64,000 bases of DNA from Jackrogersella multiformis (lineage: Eukaryota > Ascomycota > Sordariomycetes > Xylariales > Hypoxylaceae), in assembly GCA_902806575.1 (NCBI GenBank), contig CADCXD010000001.1:3224001-3288000 (forward strand), given 5' to 3'. Both the position numbers and the translations under genes were made by a program. Positions 59,634-64,000 of the stretch are shown here, piece by piece. Under the pieces are notes generated by a model. That model did no database searches. It worked only from the letters and a program-made list of their open reading frames with translations, and was not told the DNA's origin. Each line of letters opens with the position of its first letter. Within the stretch, counting starts at the first letter, position 1.

Positions 59634-62600
59634 TCATATCGTCTCCCATCCGCCGCTGTTGATATCCGCCTCGAGCTTCCTGCTGATGAAGCTGGGGATG
59701 CCGTGGCTGAGCCACATGCTGCGCAGCATCGAGTCGTAACGCTTCTGGTTGAGGAAGAGCTGACGCCCGTGGCGCAATCCGATGTCCACTTCGCCGTATT
59801 TGTCGATGTAGGGCGCGTTGCTGAAGCTACCCGACGTGCGGTGCAAGTAGAAGATGGCACACTTGCGGATGTTGATGAACAGCCCGATGTTGCCCTGGCA
59901 CCTAATGGAAGAAACTAGGTTAGTACAGGTGGAAAACGACGTGAAATATCGAGATCTCATCTCGACTAGAGATGAGAACTTACTTGAACAGCATATGTTG
60001 CTGCGCACCCCCAATTCTCATCAGCGGCTTGTCAGGCCCTGGCTCCTGGTACTCCATAAGACAGCACATAGTCTGACCGCAGAAGATGTCGCCGCACATC
60101 AGGCATACGATAGGATCGGCCAAGTCTTTGCCGGTCTTGGGGCATCTCCTTCTAGCGCACTCCTCGATGAGGGTATCAAAGTTCCTAGGTAATCCGACGA
60201 GCTCATAGATTCCTGGATGGCTTAGCTGAGCGGAGCTAGGTGGAATCACTTCGATACCATTTTCAACAGTGAGGTATTTTGTTGTGTGTCCATGTATTTG
60301 ATGGCGAAGCCAGCCCTTGACAATGCTTTCAATACGCGCCGGCCAACCAAGCTGGGTACCTAGGGGCGTCAAGGCTGTGCACATCTCGTCAAAGGACGGT
60401 AATCGCAAGGCGGCTGTTAGACGTGTGAGTTCGTCTGCTTCTGGAACTGGAGAGATGTGGCTGTTGAAATCAACTCCGAGATGAACATGGAGAAGAACTG
60501 TGACCTTTCGCAAAAATACCAAGGCGTACTTCCTAACAAAAGAATGTAGACTTTCTAAGCTGTCCAAGCCTGGCTGGTCGAACCCGAGGTTAGGTAGATC
60601 ACTAGACGGCTCCAGATTCATCCTAGCTACCGTGACGTAATGGAAGAAGTTGGCAAAGTTGTTCATCGCAGGGTCGTCCACATTCCGGTTTCCCATATAT
60701 TCGAGCCATTTCGAGAGTGTGAGGTTCTGAGATACGTTGTAGACGACCTTGACTATCTCGGCGAGATAACAAAGTCGAACTAGGTGCATAGGATCTATGC
60801 CCTGTGCCATGGAGAGGCCGAACATAGTCTCGCATAGGAATATGAATATGTCTTGGCTCAACAGCGGCGTGTATTCGTCGAACGGTCGGCGTTGGTCTCC
60901 CATGCTTACGTCGAAGTACTGCGATATAAAAAGTTGGCAGTATTGTCCTTCGCTAGCTTTGCGGAATTCTACCTCAATCTGGCTATCACCTCCGTGCCTG
61001 AGGCCGCCAACAGCTATGTACGACGATACCGTCTCGGCCAGAATTCGAAGCTGCACTAGAAGTTGTTCGGGCATCCTTTCGATCAAGGTCATCCCGTACT
61101 GAGCCTCGATGCCTCGTTGTTGTATCTCAGCCGCGGAAATCGAGTAACCTACAGACTGCGCCAGAGTATTACTGGCATACAACTCATCGTCCCTGGTTTC
61201 GGTATCGGGAGTCTTTGCTACTAACTTATTCTTGCGCAGCGTATCACGCAGCCGTCGATAGATCAGCATCAGCTCCTTGTCGCCATGTTGCGATTCTGGC
61301 GGCGAATGTGACCGTACGCTTGAGCCGGGAGTAGCCGCGAGAGAAAAGGTATCGCTTGAAGAAGCAACCGAAGATACAGACCTGAAGTTGAAAGGTTCCC
61401 AAGCGGAAAAGGGCGACTGGCCAGCGCTGTTCTTGTCAAGACACTCTGGCATCTTTGTTCGCAAGTAGTTGACGAATGCAGTCTGAGACTGATCCCGTGT
61501 TATTATGGAGGAATAATGACGCCCAGTCACGTATGTGGATATGAAAGAAGATAGGTCCGTATCGGTTTGTAAGATCCCCGGGTAGGCCTCTTCTTTACCA
61601 TCCCAGGAGATGGGCAAGAAGGCATTCCCAAGAGCTTTGCAGAGAGGGCATACGAATTCTAGACGCTCTAAAGACTCGGGATGATGACGGGCAATCTGAT
61701 GTCCGTGTCGGCGGCCCGTCGCCTCCATATACATATCGAAACAGCTGAAGTGCATTATGTGACCACAACCAACGGACACGGGCCCAGTCCGGCAGAGCTT
61801 GGCTGGAAACCCCTTACCAAGCCCTTGCTTCTCAGTGACAAAAGTCTGCCCATCCGCGTTCACCTTCTCTATCGTCTCCCTGTTTTCATGAGCAAGGCCG
61901 AACGGGCGTATTGTCTCGGCTGAGCGGTCAAGGCTTATAGGCGTATTTGCGGCCTCCCTCACGAAGTCTGGATCCTGGAGATCGGTCTGCCGTAAGATTT
62001 TGCTTTCGGTAAAGAGTGCAAAGGTCCCATAGAGGCGCCCATCGTCGGTGTCTTCTTGGCATAGTATGCAGGTGCCTCTTGGGTACTTCCAAAAGTTCTT
62101 CTGCTCCTCTACGGGTTTGGCCTCATCCATATCGTCCCAATCTTCATCGCCCCAGTCGACGTCCCCTTGCATTTCCAGGAAGCTTTTCTGTTGCTGTTGG
62201 AACTGCGCCATAACCTTGGCTTGTCGGTCGAGTGCGGCTTTCTTCTTTCGTTCGCGTTCCTCTTCAGCATTGTGAGTGGTCGCTGGCGATGCAGTGTCGA
62301 TTCGGTCCACAGGTATGCCTAATCGCGAGTAGGCTGTATCAAAGTGGTTCGGATATTTCTGCCTCATTCTCTTCAATATCAATGCAATCTTGGCGTGGCA
62401 GGCTTTGAACTCTTCCTTAGTCGACATCATGTCTAGGAGCGACACGATTGTCTTCCTGGCCGGAGCATCCTGCATGAAATTGCTTCGAGCGTGTGTCGTC
62501 AAAGCGATATAAACAAAAGATCCGGCTCCAGCCGCAGACTCCGCCCCTTCTGCCTTATCCTCGGCGATAGCTATAAGAATCAGATGCAATACGACTTGCA

Positions 62601-64000
62601 AGAATGTCTCTATCCTAGTGAAAGGAACTTTAGGTGTCAACTTAGCAGCAACGAGAGGATATAGGAGACAGTAGTAGATAATCTGCGCGAACATTCCAGT
62701 GCTGGTGAACTGAGCTAGCCCCACGAAGACACCGGCTTCTACCGGTCGTAGTTTGGGTTCGTATACGATCTCCTCGGCAGGTTTCCCAGTCTTTTTGGCC
62801 ATCCAATTACGGTAAGCGGCTTCCGATTCCTCTCTTTGATTTTTGTTGTAGTGAGCAATATACGGGTCAATGTCTTCTATGAATTGCGGCCTGAGTTCAA
62901 AAGTGCCTACATCCGAAACGCCCTCGGGGGCCTTGAATGTAGCCACCTCATCTAAGACACGCTGGAAGTCCTCCTGCTCGTGGAACTTCTCCGGCAGCTT
63001 ACTACATATTTCATTAAAGGAAAGCGGCCGGAAGCACAAAACGTGTGTTATATCCCTGCACATTGCCATCAGATGCGTCTGCTGTTCATCGTTAACCGGA
63101 ATAAGTGAGGTTCGATCGCTTAGCAGGACAATTAGAAAATGAATCATATCCTCGACTACATCAAGGTGCTGTATTTCATCCTGGGCGTTTGAGGTAAGCT
63201 CGAAGAACCCTTTGATCCAGTTGTCCATGCCAAACCGATCGACAATGGAGGCGAGGACACGGCTCGGGTTGCAGACCACCATTGCGGTCTGGAGCAGGAA
63301 GATATCTCGGGCGTGAGTGACATCCCTGTGCAGGATATTCTTATATGTTCCAGCCTGATGCCTTAGGCTGATGCCGTTGCGCACCCACATTCCGGCCTTT
63401 ATCTGGGCGAGCCAGGTGCAGACGCGTAGAGGGTAGTCAAGCGCGGCCATGAGATAGTCCTCGGGGGAATAGTCTCGTCTGGGCATAGCCTTCCGGCCCA
63501 TTGACCTAGGCTTTACCTTGAGCTCTTGCGAAGTGAAGTTTAAGATCGACCTGAGTTCTTGCGGTGACATGTGCTTCCCACATTCGATCAGCCACGATAG
63601 AGTATAGTGCAACGCGTGGTGGAAACTGATCGACTGCTCCTCCACGTTGAATTTGACCACCTCGAATCTGGTAGCCTCGCCAGCAAATTCAAAGTCACTC
63701 AGTGCCTTAAATCGTATTTCATCTTTGATCTCGGCCTGGGTGAACCTAGCACGCTCGGCCCCGACCGAGTTGATGATGACACTCTTAGCTGTTGTTCGAA
63801 TGGCCCGCGACAAATATAGGGAATCCTGCTCTGGAAGGTTGCGGAAAGAGCCGGATAGTAGCCTACAGAGCCTGTTGATCTCCCGCGTCATCAACGAGGC
63901 GCCGATCCAACTATCGGTTTCATATTCGACATGCTCTCCAACGGCTCGGATATTCGGGCAGATACCCTGATGAAGTTTTACCAAATCAAGGAATTGCATC
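59634..64000 (-). CDS. ubr1: E3 ubiquitin ligase Ubr1 (N-recognin), C-terminal part
   Basis: The gene enters from the right edge; the visible exons are (from the edge) 64000-59984 and 59901-59634 (TGA), about 1,430 residues. The N-terminal UBR box and ClpS-like N-domain lie beyond the window. The visible part begins in a helical region and continues through FLQVVLHLILIAIAED. A basic coiled coil (EEERERKKKAALDRQAKVMAQF) leads to the RING-H2: GTCILCQEDTDDGRLYG, SVGCGHIMHFSCFDMYM and FVCPLCKALGNAFLPI. The C-terminal UBR autoinhibitory domain is marked by YELVGLPRNFDTLIEEC, CPKTGKDL, VCLMCGDIFC and, across the intron, FKCQGNIGLFINIRKCAIFYLH, ending LFLNQKRYDSMLRSMWLSHGIPSFI. Ubr1 recognises N-degrons and ubiquitinates substrates with Rad6/Ubc2. 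The family is unmistakable; Ubr2 paralogues cannot be fully excluded without the N-terminus. Confidence 0.93.

Overview
The window looks like a chromosomal segment of a filamentous ascomycete (Pezizomycotina, most likely Sordariomycetes; the class is inferred). The reasons are short 50-90 base GT-AG introns with CTRAC-like branch points, a Zn(II)2Cys6 regulator, a STAS-type sulfate permease, a nucleoplasmin-like/FKBP protein, a GPI-type cysteine-rich secreted protein, and long intergenic stretches full of CCTAGGTAGGTA palindromic repeats. No ribosomal RNA, tRNA, CRISPR array or intact transposon was recognised. Fifteen genes were modelled; almost all exon junctions were checked by reading frame.

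Left part (1-16 kb) is gene-poor. It holds a five-exon TauD-like 2-oxoglutarate/Fe(II) dioxygenase (4375-5791, minus) and an eight-exon zinc-cluster transcription factor (7337-10116, minus), separated by repeat-rich DNA. An intronless divergent protein-kinase-like gene (16080-17807, plus) follows, then a SWIM zinc-finger protein (20498-21838, plus).

Middle part (23-37 kb) holds a sulfate permease (23368-26028, minus), the Bub2/Cdc16 mitotic-exit GAP (28764-30270, plus), a cysteine-rich putative GPI-anchored secreted protein (31735-32500, plus), a PAQR/haemolysin-III membrane receptor of the Izh type (32689-34329, minus) and a THOC5-like mRNA-export subunit (35496-36358, plus). About 6 kb of repeat-speckled DNA without a convincing gene follows.

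Right part (42-64 kb) is gene-dense: a membrane GT2 glycosyltransferase, a DJ-1/PfpI protein, Fpr4-type nuclear FKBP, an NDR-family AGC kinase, the sphingolipid phospholipase C Isc1, the COMPASS subunit Swd3/WDR5 and the C-terminal part of the N-end-rule ligase Ubr1, which runs off the right edge. These are mostly single-copy housekeeping genes, not a biosynthetic cluster, and they do not form one pathway.

Two genes look damaged. The NDR kinase carries one in-frame TAG exactly where the conserved DWWS Trp should be, a change compatible with RIP-type C-to-T mutation. The DJ-1 gene has an extra base at its first exon junction, so the obvious splice shifts the frame. Isc1, Swd3 and DJ-1 exon 2 also have extremely GC-rich third codon positions compared with neighbours such as Ubr1 and Bub2. 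I found no convincing new multi-gene system; the most distinctive unexplained structure is the dispersed CCTAGG palindrome family.
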